From assembly GCF_038502225.1 (NCBI RefSeq), contig NW_027196478.1:25919-89918 (forward strand): a DNA stretch of 64,000 nucleotides. The letters are read 5' to 3'. The position numbers and the translations under genes are program-made. Positions 26,911 through 35,082 of this stretch are shown one piece after another (positions within the stretch are counted from its first letter, which is position 1; each line of letters opens with the position of its first letter). The stretch is from Cherax quadricarinatus (lineage: Eukaryota > Arthropoda > Malacostraca > Decapoda > Parastacidae). Below the pieces are notes generated by a model that saw only the letters and a program-made list of their open reading frames with translations, had not been told where the DNA came from and ran no database searches.

Positions 26911-28407
26911 TGTCACATTTCATTGATCTGGACGGGTTTCCCTGTCATATTTCATTGTTCTGGACGGGTTTCCCTGTCATATTTCATTGATCTGGACGGG
27001 TTTCCCTGTCATATTTCATTGTTCTGGACGGGTTTCCCTCTATTATTTCATAGTTATTGACGGGTTTCCCTCTAATTTTCATTGTTATTGACGGCTTTCC
27101 TTCTCATATATAATTGTTATGGACGGGTTACCTTCTCGTATTTCATTGTTATGTACGGGTTTCCTTCTCATATTTCATTGTTCTGGAAGGGTATACCTGT
27201 CATATTTCATTGATCTTGACGTGTTTCCTGTCATATTTCATTGTTCTGGACGGGTTTCCTTGTAATATTTCATTGTTCTGGAAGGGTTTCCCTGTCATAT
27301 TTCATTGTTCTGGACGGGTTTCGCTCTAATATTTCATTGTTATTGACGGCTTTCCTTCTCATATTTCATTGTTCTGGACGGGTTTCCTTCTCATATTTCA
27401 TTGTTCTGAACGTTTTCTCTGTTATATTTCATTGTTCTGGACGGGTTTCTTTGTCTTATTTCATTGTTCTGGACGGGTTTATCTGTCATATTTCATTGTT
27501 CTGGACGGGTTTCCCTGTCATATTTCATTGTTCTGGACGGGTTTCCTTCTCATGTTTCTTTGTTCTGGACAGGTTTCCTTCTCATATTTAATTGTTCTGA
27601 GCGGGTTTTCCTGTCATATTTCATTGTTCTGGGCGGCTTTCCCTGTCATAATTCTTTGTTCTAGACTGGTTTCCCTGTCATATTTCTTAGTTCTGGACGG
27701 GTTCCCTGTCATATTTCATTGTTCTGGACGGGTTTCCTTCCCATATTTCATTATTCTGGACGGGTTTCCCTGTCATATTTCTTTGTTCTGGTCGGGTTTC
27801 CTTTTCATATTTCATTGTTCTGGACTGGTTTCCCACTAATATTCCATTGTTCTGGAAGGGGCTTCTTCTCATATTTCATTGTTCTGGACAGGTTTCCTGC
27901 AATATTTCTTTGTTCTGGAGGGGTTTCCTTCTTATATTTCATTGTTCTGAACGGGTTTCCCTGTCATATTTTACTGTTCTGGGCTGGTTTCCCTGTCGTA
28001 TTTTGTTATGGTCGGGTTTCCCTGTCATATTTCATTGTTCTGGACTGGTTTTCTTCTCATATTTCATTGTTCTGGACGGTTTCCTTCTCATATTTCATTG
28101 TTCTGGACGGCTTTCATTCTCATATTTCATTGCCCTGGACGGGTTTCAATGTCATATTTCATTGTTCTGGACGGGTTTCCCTGTCATATTTCATCGTTCT
28201 GGACGGGTTTTCCTGTCATATTTCATCGTTCTGGACGGGTTTCCCAATCATATTTCATTGTTCTGGACGGGTTTCCATTTCATATTTCATCGTCCTGGAC
28301 GGATTCCAATGTCATATTTCATTGTTCTGGACGGGTTTTCCTGACATATTTCGTTGTTTTGGACGGGTTTACCTGTCATATTTCATTGTTCTGGACGGGT
28401 TTTCCTG

Positions 28408-28861
28408 AAATTAAATCAACACATCGGCTCAGTCAGAGAAATAACTGCTTGATACTCTAATATAAACTATATTTAAAGGTTGGAACATCAGAGTCCACAA
28501 TAATAATCCACTGTTCGATGTCTTGAGAGTTTCAAGGTACAGTACAACCTTGTCATCTGTATTCTAAAGAAAAATTTTACCATAAAGATAATATTTAAAC
28601 TGTAACATTTCCCAAACAATACCAGAGCACTGTTTTTCCACCGTCGAGTACTTTAGTTCAGTAGGAATCAGCTTCTTACTTACAAATAACATATATAATA
28701 GTGAATCATCATAGTCCTGGCAATAAACTGCTCTTAATCTTGTGTTAGAAGCATCTGTTTGTAAACAAAAATTTTATTAATCTCTGGGATTATCAAAACA
28801 AATATTAATTTTGTTACAATGCATCAAGACATCTTGAGTACACTGCAGGGATTTCTTAACC
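28408..28861. other. Spacer, AT-rich, no recognised feature
   Basis: The satellite ends at GGGTTTTCCTG followed by AAATTAAATC. I see no open frame of note, no repeat and no element end in these 454 bases. It may be single-copy flank or an old unrecognised repeat. Confidence 0.5.
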
Positions 28862-28904
28862 TGATAAATTAGACACATGTGCAACACTTGGATACCTTAA
28901 TTTG

Positions 28905-28937
28905 AGGAAACGTTTTGCCATGCAGTGGCTTCATCAG
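28905..28937 (-). ncRNA. Hammerhead-like core, degenerate (copy 1)
   Basis: On the minus strand CTGATGA is followed by the stem II candidate GCCACTGCATGGC. The expected GAAAC reads AAAAC, so the conserved G12 is changed, a likely CpG transition. This copy should be inactive. It is listed because five other copies in the window share the architecture. Confidence 0.4.
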
Positions 28938-29058
28938 TCCATACAAAGGAGAATGGTGAAGAACAGGAGTAGCTCGAGGTAATCAGTCCCTCAGCCTTAA
29001 GTCGATGTGGTCAGTCTATCAATCGTGAAAAGAATACAGCATATCTGCAGAGAAGTAA

Positions 29059-29066
29059 CTTATATA
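29059..29066 (-). promoter_or_regulatory. TATA box of the short element
   Basis: The minus strand reads TATATAAG in the context CTACAGTATATAAG, shared with the aligned position 38,177-38,184 of a second copy. Conservation between two diverged copies supports a function as the element's own polymerase II promoter, though no transcript evidence is available. Confidence 0.45.
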
Positions 29067-29260
29067 CTGTAGGCAGGAGAGGTGCAGCAGTCGTATTTTG
29101 GTATCACATTTGACCAATGTGGAAGTAGGTCGTGCCCAAGGGTTAGGCAAGTGAAGAATTCCCTGTATTAAGATCCCAAGATGTTGCTGTGTCTGACAGG
29201 ATTGTAGATGAATGGTTCAGAGAACCGACATGTTGATAAATTAGACACATGTGCAACACT

Positions 29261-29320
29261 TACCTGGAGAGAGTTCCGGGGGTCAACGCCCCCGCGGCCC
29301 GGTCTGTGACCAGGCCTCCT
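29261..29320 (-). mobile_element. 60-bp LINE 3'-end fragment nested in the short element
   Basis: The sequence from TACCTGGAGAGAGTTCC to CAGGCCTCCT matches the 3' end of the CR1-like LINE fragments at 46,769 and 48,919. It splits a segment of the short element that elsewhere reads continuously (AACACTT then GGGTATC). This is a nested, strongly 5'-truncated insertion. Confidence 0.8.
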
Positions 29321-29330
29321 TGGGTATCTT

Positions 29331-29368
29331 TATTGAGGAAATGTGTCGCCACACAGTGGCTTCATCAG
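29331..29368 (-). ncRNA. Hammerhead-like core, degenerate (copy 2)
   Basis: On the minus strand CTGATGA and a perfect GCCAC-TGT-GTGGC stem II are present, but GAAAC reads GACAC. The conserved A14/A13 region is therefore damaged. CCTC then AATAAAG follows at the expected cleavage position. Confidence 0.4.
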
Positions 29369-29440
29369 TCCATCGACACAAGGCTGAGGGACTGATTACG
29401 TCAAAGTCCTCCTGTTCTTCCCCGTTCTCCTTTGTATGGA

Positions 29441-29475
29441 CTGATGAAGCCAGTGTGGGGCGAAACGTTTCCTCA
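29441..29475 (+). ncRNA. Hammerhead-like core (copy 3)
   Basis: CTGATGA (29,441-29,447) and GAAAC (29,462-29,466) are intact. Stem II reads GCCAGTGTGGGGC, weaker than in the other copies. GTTTCCTC and AGTAAAG follow. Core residues are canonical, but helix III would be minimal and is mismatched at its second pair. Confidence 0.4.
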
Positions 29476-29545
29476 GTAAAGATACCCAAGTGTTGCACAT
29501 GTGTCGAATTTATCACCTTGTCGGTTCTGTGAATCATTCATCTAC

Positions 29546-30148
29546 ATTTCTTAACCTGTTTTTTTAAATAATAAAAAAGAAGGTTAGCTGAATTAGGAAC
29601 GAATTTTCTGTAGGTTGTTTATCCCAGGAAACGTCTAATAAATTTATTAGGCTTGGAAATGTTACAAAACTATAAAGCACTAGTCTTTCCAGGACAAGGC
29701 TTAGACTGTTATCAGAAATAATAACGCATATACACTGAATCTAAAAAAAATCCATGATAACATTTCTAAGGTTTGGCAGTCAAACCACGTGATCTAAATC
29801 TTCGTAAAACTTAACAGATTTCACCGGCAGACTGAGTCAGAACATAAATATTGTCAAAGTACAATGAAACGTTAGCAAAACCTGGAAGAACAATTGTCTT
29901 TAAACGAATGTAGGTGGTGCAGGCTCTAACCACCACGAATGACATGGTGGTACACTGCATCTGTGTAGGAAAAGTTGTTGAAGATCTGGAATCAGGATGC
30001 AATTTAACCTGGTGGCAAGTTTGAATACCATCTAGTTTGGGAAAATACCTTGAGTTATGATACTTGAAAAGAGGATTTTTTCAGTGACAGCAATAGCTGA
30101 GAATCCTATTTAGTGAAAGCTTTAAGACTTCTGAAAACTTGTGCAAAA
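29546..30148. other. Spacer, no recognised gene or element
   Basis: About 600 AT-rich bases. I noticed only a 16-bp palindrome CTAATAAATTTATTAG at 29,635-29,650 and short open frames without family resemblance. Confidence 0.5.
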
Positions 30149-30382
30149 CTGTATGAACTGTGATGAATGGTTTTGAAAACCGACAAGTTGAAGAACTGAG
30201 ACACTTATGCAACATATGGGAATCAATTTCTACAAGATTGATGGACTGAACACATCGACTCCAGGCTGAGGGACTGATTACCTCAAACTCCTCCTCTCCT
30301 TATACCTTCCTGCTTTGTATAAGGCTGATGAAGCCACTGTGTGGCGAAACGTTTCTTCAATAAAGATTCCTGTATGAACTGT
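30149..30382 (+). mobile_element. Short hammerhead-bearing element with a 13-bp target-site duplication
   Basis: The element occupies 30,162-30,369 and is bounded by identical copies of CTGTATGAACTGT at 30,149-30,161 and 30,370-30,382. Its first part (30,162-30,224) is the reverse complement of the tail found at 38,337-38,411; its body (30,228-30,369) is in plus orientation and matches 38,212-38,350. The inverted head plus direct body, together with a clean target-site duplication, shows that this chimeric arrangement was inserted as such. Confidence 0.75.
30325..30358 (+). ncRNA. Hammerhead-like core, intact conserved bases (copy 4)
   Basis: CTGATGA (30,325-30,331), stem II GCCAC-TGT-GTGGC (30,333-30,345) and GAAAC (30,346-30,350) are all intact. 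GTTTCTTC and AATAAAG follow, with the predicted scissile C at 30,358. Helix III would be very short, as known for hammerheads of Penelope-like elements, and its second pair is a mismatch. Activity is uncertain. Confidence 0.5.
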
Positions 30383-30582
30383 CTTTTCGAAGATAACAGC
30401 AGGAGAACAATAAACAGATGTTGAAGATTTAATAATTCCAAGAATTAATAGCTTATCGACTTATTGTTCAAAAGCATCTCTGAGAGGCACTGAAATTGAT
30501 TACTTTTCTTTCCCTTTCTCTTTACCCAGTGGTGGTTAATTCTAATTTATGGAGGACAATAATGATGATGTAATGATGATGT

Positions 30583-32514
30583 AAAGAGAGTAGTAAGGGA
30601 GAAAAAGTTAGCATATGAGAAGTTTTTACAAAGTAGAAGTGATGCAAGGAGGGAAGAGTATATGGAGAAAAAGAGAGAGGTTAAGAGAGTGGTGAAGCAA
30701 TGTAAAAAGAGAGCAAATGAGAGAGTGGGTGAGATGTTATCAACAAATTTTGTTGAAAATAAGAAAAAGTTTTGGAGTGAGATTAACAAGTTAAGGAAGC
30801 CTAGAGAACAAATGGATTTGTCAGTTAAAAATAGGAAAGGAGAGTTATTAAATGGAGAGTTAGAGGTGCTGGGAAGATGGAGGGAATATTTTGAGGAATT
30901 GTTAAATGTTGATGAAGATAGGGAAGCTGTGATTTCGTGTATAGGGCAAGGAGGAATAACATCTTGTAGGAGTGAGGAAGAGCCAGTTGTGAGTGTGGGG
31001 GAAGTTCGTGAGGCAGTAGGTAAAATGAAAGGGGGTAAGGCAGCCGGGATTGATGGGATAAAGATAGAAATGTTAAAAGCAGGTGGGGATATAGTTTTGG
31101 AGTAGTTGGTGCAATTATTTAATAAATGTATGGAAGAGGGTAAGGTACCTAGGGATTGGCAGAGAGCATGCATAGTTCCTTTGTATAAAGGCAAAGGGGA
31201 CAAAAGAGAGTGCAAAAAGTATAGGGGGATAAGTCTGTTGAGTATACCTGGTAAAGTGTATGGTAGAGTTATTATTGAAAGAATTAAGAGTAAGACGGAG
31301 AATAGGATAGCAGATGAACAAGGAGGCTTTACGAAAGGAAGGGGGTGTGTGGACCAGGTGTTTACAGTGAAACATATAAGTGAACAGTATTTAGATAAGG
31401 CTAAAGAGGTCTTTGTGGCATTTATGGATTTGGAAAAGGCGTATGACAGGGTGGATAGGGGGGCAATGTGGCAGATGTTACAGGTGTATGGTGTAGGAGG
31501 TAGGTTACTGAAAGCAGTGAAGAGTTTTTACGAGGATAGTGAGGCTCAAGTTAGAGTATGTAGGAAAGAGGGAAATTATTTCCCAGTAAAAGTAGGCCTT
31601 AGACAAGGATGTGTGATGTCACCGTGGTTGTTTAATATATTTATAGATGGGGTTGTAAGAGAAGTAAATGCGAGTGTCTTGGCAAGAGGCGTGGAGTTAA
31701 AAGATAAAGAATCACACATAAAGTGGGAGTTGTCACAGTTGCTCTTTGCTGATGACACTGTGCTCCTGGGAGATTCTGAACAGAAGTTGCAGAGATTGGT
31801 GGATGAATTTGGTAGGGTGTGCAAAAGAAGAAAATTAAAAGTGAATACAGGAAAGAGTAAGGTTATGAGGATAACAAAAAGATTAGGTGATGAAAGATTG
31901 GATATCAGATTGGAGGGAGAGAGTATGGAGGAGGTGAATAATTCAGATATTTGGGAGTGGACGTGTCAGCGGATGGGTCTATGAAAGATGAGGTGAATAA
32001 TAGAATTGATGAGGGGAAAAGGGTGAGTGGTGCACTTAGGAGTCTGTGGAGACAAAGAACTTTGTCCTTGGAGGCAAAGAGGGGAATGTATGAGAGTATA
32101 GTTTTACCAACGCTCTTATATGGGTGTGAAGCATTGGTGATGAATGTTGCAGCGAGGAGAAGGCTGGAGGCAGTGGAGATGTCATGTCTGAGAGCAATGT
32201 GTGGTGTGAATATAATGCAGAGAATTCGTAGTTTGGAAGTTAGGAGGAGGTGCGGGATTACCAAAACTGTTGTCCAGAGGGCTGAGGAAGGGTTGTTGAG
32301 GTGGTTCGGACATGTAGAGAGAATGGAGCGAAACAGAGTGACTTCAAGAGTGTATCAGTCTGTAGTGGAAGGAAGGCGGGGTAGGAGTCGGCCTAGGAAA
32401 GGTTGGAGGGAGGGGGTAAAGGAGGTTTTGTGTGCGAGGGGCTTGGACTTCCAGCAGGCATGCGTGAGCGTGTTTGATAGGAGTGAATGGAGACAAATGG
32501 TTTTTAATACTTGA
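30583..32514 (+). pseudogene. RTE-like LINE reverse transcriptase, one stop and one frameshift
   Basis: The polypeptide would be the RT of a non-LTR element. From the N-terminal side: a basic linker rich in K and R (30,583-30,830), KAAGIDGIKIEMLK, then after an in-frame TAG at 31,104-31,106 the RT fingers YRGISLL, motif GGFTKGRGC, motif A FMDLEKAYDRV, motif B LRQGCVMSPWLF, motif C LLFADDTVLLGDS and the thumb. A one-base deletion near 31,939 shifts the frame within the region after the thumb. The C-terminal domain (31,951-32,514) contains LYGCEALVM, WFGHVERM and a GRSRPRKGW block, ending in a TGA at 32,512. Only these two lesions were seen in about 640 codons, so the copy is young but inactive. 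Confidence 0.9.
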
Positions 32515-32762
32515 CGTGCTGTTGGAGTGTGAGCAAAGTAACATTTATGAAGGGATTCAGGGAAACCGGCAGGCCGGACTTGAGTCCTGGAGATGGGAAG
32601 TACAGTGCCTGCACTCTGAAGGAGGGGTGTTAATGTTGCAGTTTAAAAACTGTAGTGTAAAGCACCCTTCTGGCAAGACAGTGATGGTGAAAGTTTTTCT
32701 TTTTCGGGCCACCTTGCCTTGGTGGGAATCGGCCAGTGTGATAATAAAAAAATATAAAAAAT
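32515..32762 (+). other. 3' untranslated region of the RTE-like LINE
   Basis: This contains the segment CAAGACAGTGATGG and TTTTTCTTTTTCGGG, both shared with the inverted copy at 33,630-33,747, and ends in an A-rich tail. A 96-codon open frame crossing it (32,474-32,764) has no coding support. Confidence 0.8.
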
Positions 32763-33294
32763 AGTTGTAAGTCTCAGAGTATTTGAAAATACATACAAGA
32801 ATTTGAAACTGTACTCTGAAATTGTGGCTGTTGTTGAGATGTTAAATAACTGATAAGATTGACACTAGAATTTAGTGCTGAGAACTCATAAGTAATAACA
32901 TCCAATGTACAGTTATTTCCAGAGTCAGATCCGTCTATATCAGTGACACAAATATTACATTTATGATTCTTTACAGACGGTAGGACTTTCTAAATCTATC
33001 TTCAAGATATTAATATAAAATAGCATACGTATTCTGCTAATATCAGATAAATACTCTGCTTTGTTTACAGCCTAAGTTAATTTAAATGGACCACACTAAG
33101 TTACGAACAACTTACTAGTGTCAAGAAGTAATTAATTCATTACTAATGTCAAACTTTCGTCTGTTACTTATCATGTCAAATTATGTTTTGGAAATGTCCA
33201 TCTAAACTTCCAAATTCATAAATTCTTAAAACCGTCTGGATTTATATCTACAGTTTAACTTATCTGTTGTAAGAAAATTTAAGAAACTTGCTTA
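32763..33294. other. Spacer, AT-rich, no recognised feature
   Basis: About 530 bases without open frames of note, repeats or element ends that I recognise. Confidence 0.5.
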
Positions 33295-33958
33295 TTATGT
33301 CTGGTGTTTTATTTTCATTGAAAACATATCTTGATATATCACACTGGTTATTATACTATCTATATACTCCTCAATAAGCAGAGAATTAAGTATATAGTGT
33401 TCAAAATAGTGACCATAGAGCTGGCCACATATTTTGCATTTGGTTTGATCATCATCCTTGTTTCTGCCATACTGCCAGAAGTACTTGCAACCAGGCTTAA
33501 GCCTGGCCAGTGCATCGGTCAGTCTATTCACACTGCAAGTTGCTCCATAAACGTACTTATTAATGTTCATGTTATAGTGGGTGATAGAGCTACTTAGGCT
33601 TCTAACAGCATTCGATTTCATTATTAACTTCTTTTTATTAACACATCGGCCGTTTCCCACCAAGGCAAGGTGACCCGAAAAAGAAAAACTTTCATCATCA
33701 TTCGCTCCATCACTGTCTTGCTAGAGGCGCGCTTACACTACAGTTACAACTGATCTCCAAATATTATTCCTAATGCCAGACACAGAAACACCAAAGTTAT
33801 ATTCCACATTTTCCTTATGGATACTTTTGTTTTGGCCAACTTATTCACTTTATCATGAAAGTGTAATCTGATGTGTGATGGAATCCATAACAATACCACA
33901 TTAATTCCCTTTTCCCGTATTTTTTTTACTTTTTCCAATGAGTATCTTGTTAGTCATA
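33295..33958 (-). pseudogene. LINE RNase H and C-terminal remnant, split by a nested LINE end
   Basis: On the minus strand 33,958-33,748 encodes the end of an RNase H domain: LLWIPSHI resembles the conserved W-x-P-S-H block and NKLAK the following helix with the A-D-x-L-A position. A frame change occurs near 33,822. After a nested insertion (33,747-33,630) the C-terminal domain continues to 33,295, with RLKPGCKYFWQYG and a CKICGQLYGHYFEHY motif (C-x2-C-x5-H-x4-H) that is common after RNase H in LINEs of the I and related groups. The RT domain is absent. RNase H would degrade the RNA strand of the cDNA hybrid. The remnant is clearly dead. Confidence 0.75.
33630..33747 (-). mobile_element. 3' end of an RTE-like LINE, nested insertion
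   Basis: The reverse complement matches the 3' untranslated end of the RTE-like LINE at 32,650-32,750, including the blocks around CAAGACAGTGATGG and CGGGTCACCTTGCCTTGG, and ends in TAATAAAAAG. It separates two halves of a LINE C-terminal coding region, so it inserted after that element. Confidence 0.85.
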
Positions 33959-33959
33959 A

Positions 33960-34922
33960 CGTGAGTCAAGAAGCTTCATTGATGACATAGAAGCAAGACA
34001 TTGATATATGAGTGGAAATGTGTCAGGTAAAGATTGGTGCGTAAGCAAGAGATTGGTGCGTAAGCAAGAGGTTGGTGCGTAAGCAAGAGATTGGTGCGTA
34101 ACCAAGAGGTTAGTGCGTTCGAGAGATTCGCACGTGAACCACCCTGTGGAAGCAAGAGACTGATGAGTGAGCGAGCGAGTGTGTGCAAGGCAGATATTGA
34201 TGTATGAGAGAACATATGGTAGTGTGTGTGAGCTAGTGTGAGTAAACACCAGACCAATGTGTAAGGCAGTGTAAGTAGGCAAGTGATTAGTGTATGAATG
34301 AGTGTGATAGCATTAGATTGGTGTGTGAGCTAGCATGAGTGAGCGAGAGGTAGGTGTGGTAGCGAGTATGGGTAAGCCAGAGACTGGTGTGGTAGCGAGT
34401 ATGGGTGAGCGAGTATGGGTGAGCCAGAGACTGGTGTGGTAGCGAGTATGGGAGAGAGTATGGGTGAGCGAGAGGTGTGGTAGCGAGTATGGGGTAGACG
34501 AGAGGCTGGTGTGGTAGCGAGCATGAGTGGTAGCGAGTATGGGTGAGCGAGAGACTCGTGTGGTAGCGAGTATGGGTAGCGAGTATGGGTGAGCCAGAGA
34601 CTGGTGTGGTAGCGAGTATGGGTGAGCCAGAGACTGGTGTGGTAGCGAGTATGGGTGAGCGAGAGGCTGGTGTGGTAGCGAGCATGGGTGAGCGAGAGAC
34701 AGGTGTGGTAGCGAGTATGGGTGAGCGAGAGACAGGTGTGGTAGCGAGTATGGGTGAGCGAGAGACAGGTGTGGTAGCGAGTATTGGTGAGGAAGAGACT
34801 GGTGTGGTAGCGAGCATGGGTGAGCGAGTGACTAGTGTGGTAGCAAACATGGGTGAGCGAGAGACTGGTGTGTCAGCGAGCAAGGGTAAGTAGGAGACTG
34901 GTATGTGAGAAAGCATGCAGTA
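33960..34922 (+). repeat. 33-bp-type minisatellite, left part
   Basis: Between about 34,330 and 34,910 the unit GAGACTGGTGTGGTAGCGAG followed by TATGGGTGAGC repeats every 33 bp. Upstream (34,030-34,120) a shorter 19-bp form, GATTGGTGCGTAAGCAAGA, repeats about five times, and more degenerate relatives fill the rest. Because 33 is a multiple of 3, both strands stay open over many copies (an 11-residue repeat), which is a period effect. Confidence 0.85.
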
Positions 34923-34972
34923 CCATTGAGTGGAAGTATAAACACTTAAGCAGTATAATGTGAGCCTTTATT

Positions 34973-35006
34973 GACAACGTTTCGCCCACGCAATGGGGTT
35001 TATCAA
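34973..35006 (-). ncRNA. Hammerhead-like core with U3/A8 pair (copy 6)
   Basis: On the minus strand the core reads TTGATAA (35,006-35,000) instead of CTGATGA, then a stem II with CCCA pairing TGGG, GAAAC (34,983-34,979), loop GTT, and GTC (34,975-34,973) as the cleavage triplet followed by AATAAAGG. In active hammerheads C3 and G8 form a Watson-Crick pair; here both are changed, to U3 and A8, which would keep pairing. Helix III is two pairs closed by a 3-base loop, as known in Penelope-type hammerheads. UUU/AAA pairing is available for helix I. Confidence 0.55.
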
Positions 35007-35082
35007 GTCTCAAACAGATCTACCTGGGTAAAAGGTATGTGAGTATTTATAGGATGGCGTCACACTAGAAGTCTAAAACACT

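Larger units (their letters stand above)
3333..28407 (+). repeat. Giant 32-bp tandem satellite array, about 780 monomers
   Basis: The array repeats every 32 bp. The most constant block is TCATATTTCATTGTTCTGGA, followed by CGGGTTTCC and a variable pair of positions that reads CCTG, TTCT, TTGT or CCTC before the next TCAT. The consensus has about 14 T to 4 A on the plus strand, a single CpG, and no stop codon in any of the three plus frames. Because 32 is not a multiple of 3, each frame cycles through all three phases every 96 bp, so all frames translate to the same 32-residue repeat and give overlapping open frames of up to about 1,650 codons. Codon-level constraint is absent: length changes of 1, 2 or 8 bases are frequent. 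I regard the array as non-coding. Shortened monomers (for example near 7,507 and 21,556) mark unequal exchange. Confidence 0.97.
19655..28407 (+). repeat. Diverged right arm of the 32-bp satellite with higher-order structure
   Basis: Monomers are more diverged than in the core, yet long strings of variants recur in the same order. An anchor TGGTCGGGTTTCCCTGTC occurs at 21,901, 23,912, 26,131 and 28,009, each time preceded by a GGAGGGGTTTCCTTCTTAT monomer and followed by CTGGACTGG and a shortened CTGGACGGTTTCC monomer. The spacing is about 1.9-2.2 kb. A second anchor, GGTTACCTTCTCG, occurs at 21,651, 25,881 and 27,126. These show duplication of roughly 2-kb blocks. Confidence 0.85.
28862..29260 (-). 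mobile_element. Penelope-terminal-repeat-like short element with repeated ends
   Basis: On the minus strand this unit carries a TATA box (29,059-29,066), a degenerate hammerhead-like core (28,905-28,937), and an AATT/AATAAA-like tail. The block TGATAAATTAGACACATGTG occurs at 28,862 and again at 29,234, so a complete unit of 372 bp is followed by the start of a second one. The internal sequence aligns along its length with the plus-strand unit at 37,959-38,336. The layout resembles the tandem terminal repeats of Penelope-like elements or animal retrozymes. It has no coding capacity, so it would depend on enzymes supplied elsewhere (inference). Confidence 0.6.
29321..29545. mobile_element. Inverted pair of Penelope-terminal-repeat-like segments
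   Basis: The left half (29,321-29,371) continues the minus-strand unit interrupted by the LINE end. Near 29,372 the orientation flips, and 29,373-29,545 continues on the plus strand through a hammerhead-like core, AGTAAAG, and a tail matching the reverse complement of 28,862-28,890. Head-to-head joins of this kind are typical of Penelope-like element termini. Confidence 0.6.
30583..32762 (+). mobile_element. RTE-like non-LTR retrotransposon, 5'-truncated
   Basis: The element starts inside ORF2 upstream of the RT domain (near GTAAAGAGAGTAGT) and runs through RT and the C-terminal region to a 3' untranslated part and an AATAAAAAAATATAAAAAA tail near 32,762. No endonuclease domain is present, so at least the first few hundred codons are missing. 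A 3' end of the same family is found on the minus strand at 33,630-33,747. Clade assignment to RTE (or the related Proto2) rests on FADDTVLL and the C-terminal WFGHVERM block and is tentative. Confidence 0.9.

Noticed and set aside
3333..28407. Dozens of long plus-strand open frames (up to 1,647 codons) with a 32-residue hydrophobic repeat
   Set aside because: They overlap in all three frames and arise because a stop-free 32-bp unit cycles through frames. Frequent indels of 1-8 bases do not respect any frame.
3333..28407. CRISPR-like array
   Set aside because: Repeats are directly adjacent without unique spacers, the monomers vary, and the context is eukaryotic with LINEs.
29635..29650. 16-bp AT palindrome as a possible regulatory site
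   Set aside because: Single occurrence in AT-rich spacer; chance is likely.
32474..32764. A 96-codon open frame after the RTE-like ORF
   Set aside because: It overlaps the end of the LINE ORF in another frame and covers the 3' untranslated region that recurs without coding constraint at 33,630.
34287..34916. Open frames on both strands with 11-residue repeats in the 33-bp minisatellite
   Set aside because: A period effect; both strands are open over the same units and units degrade at the edges.
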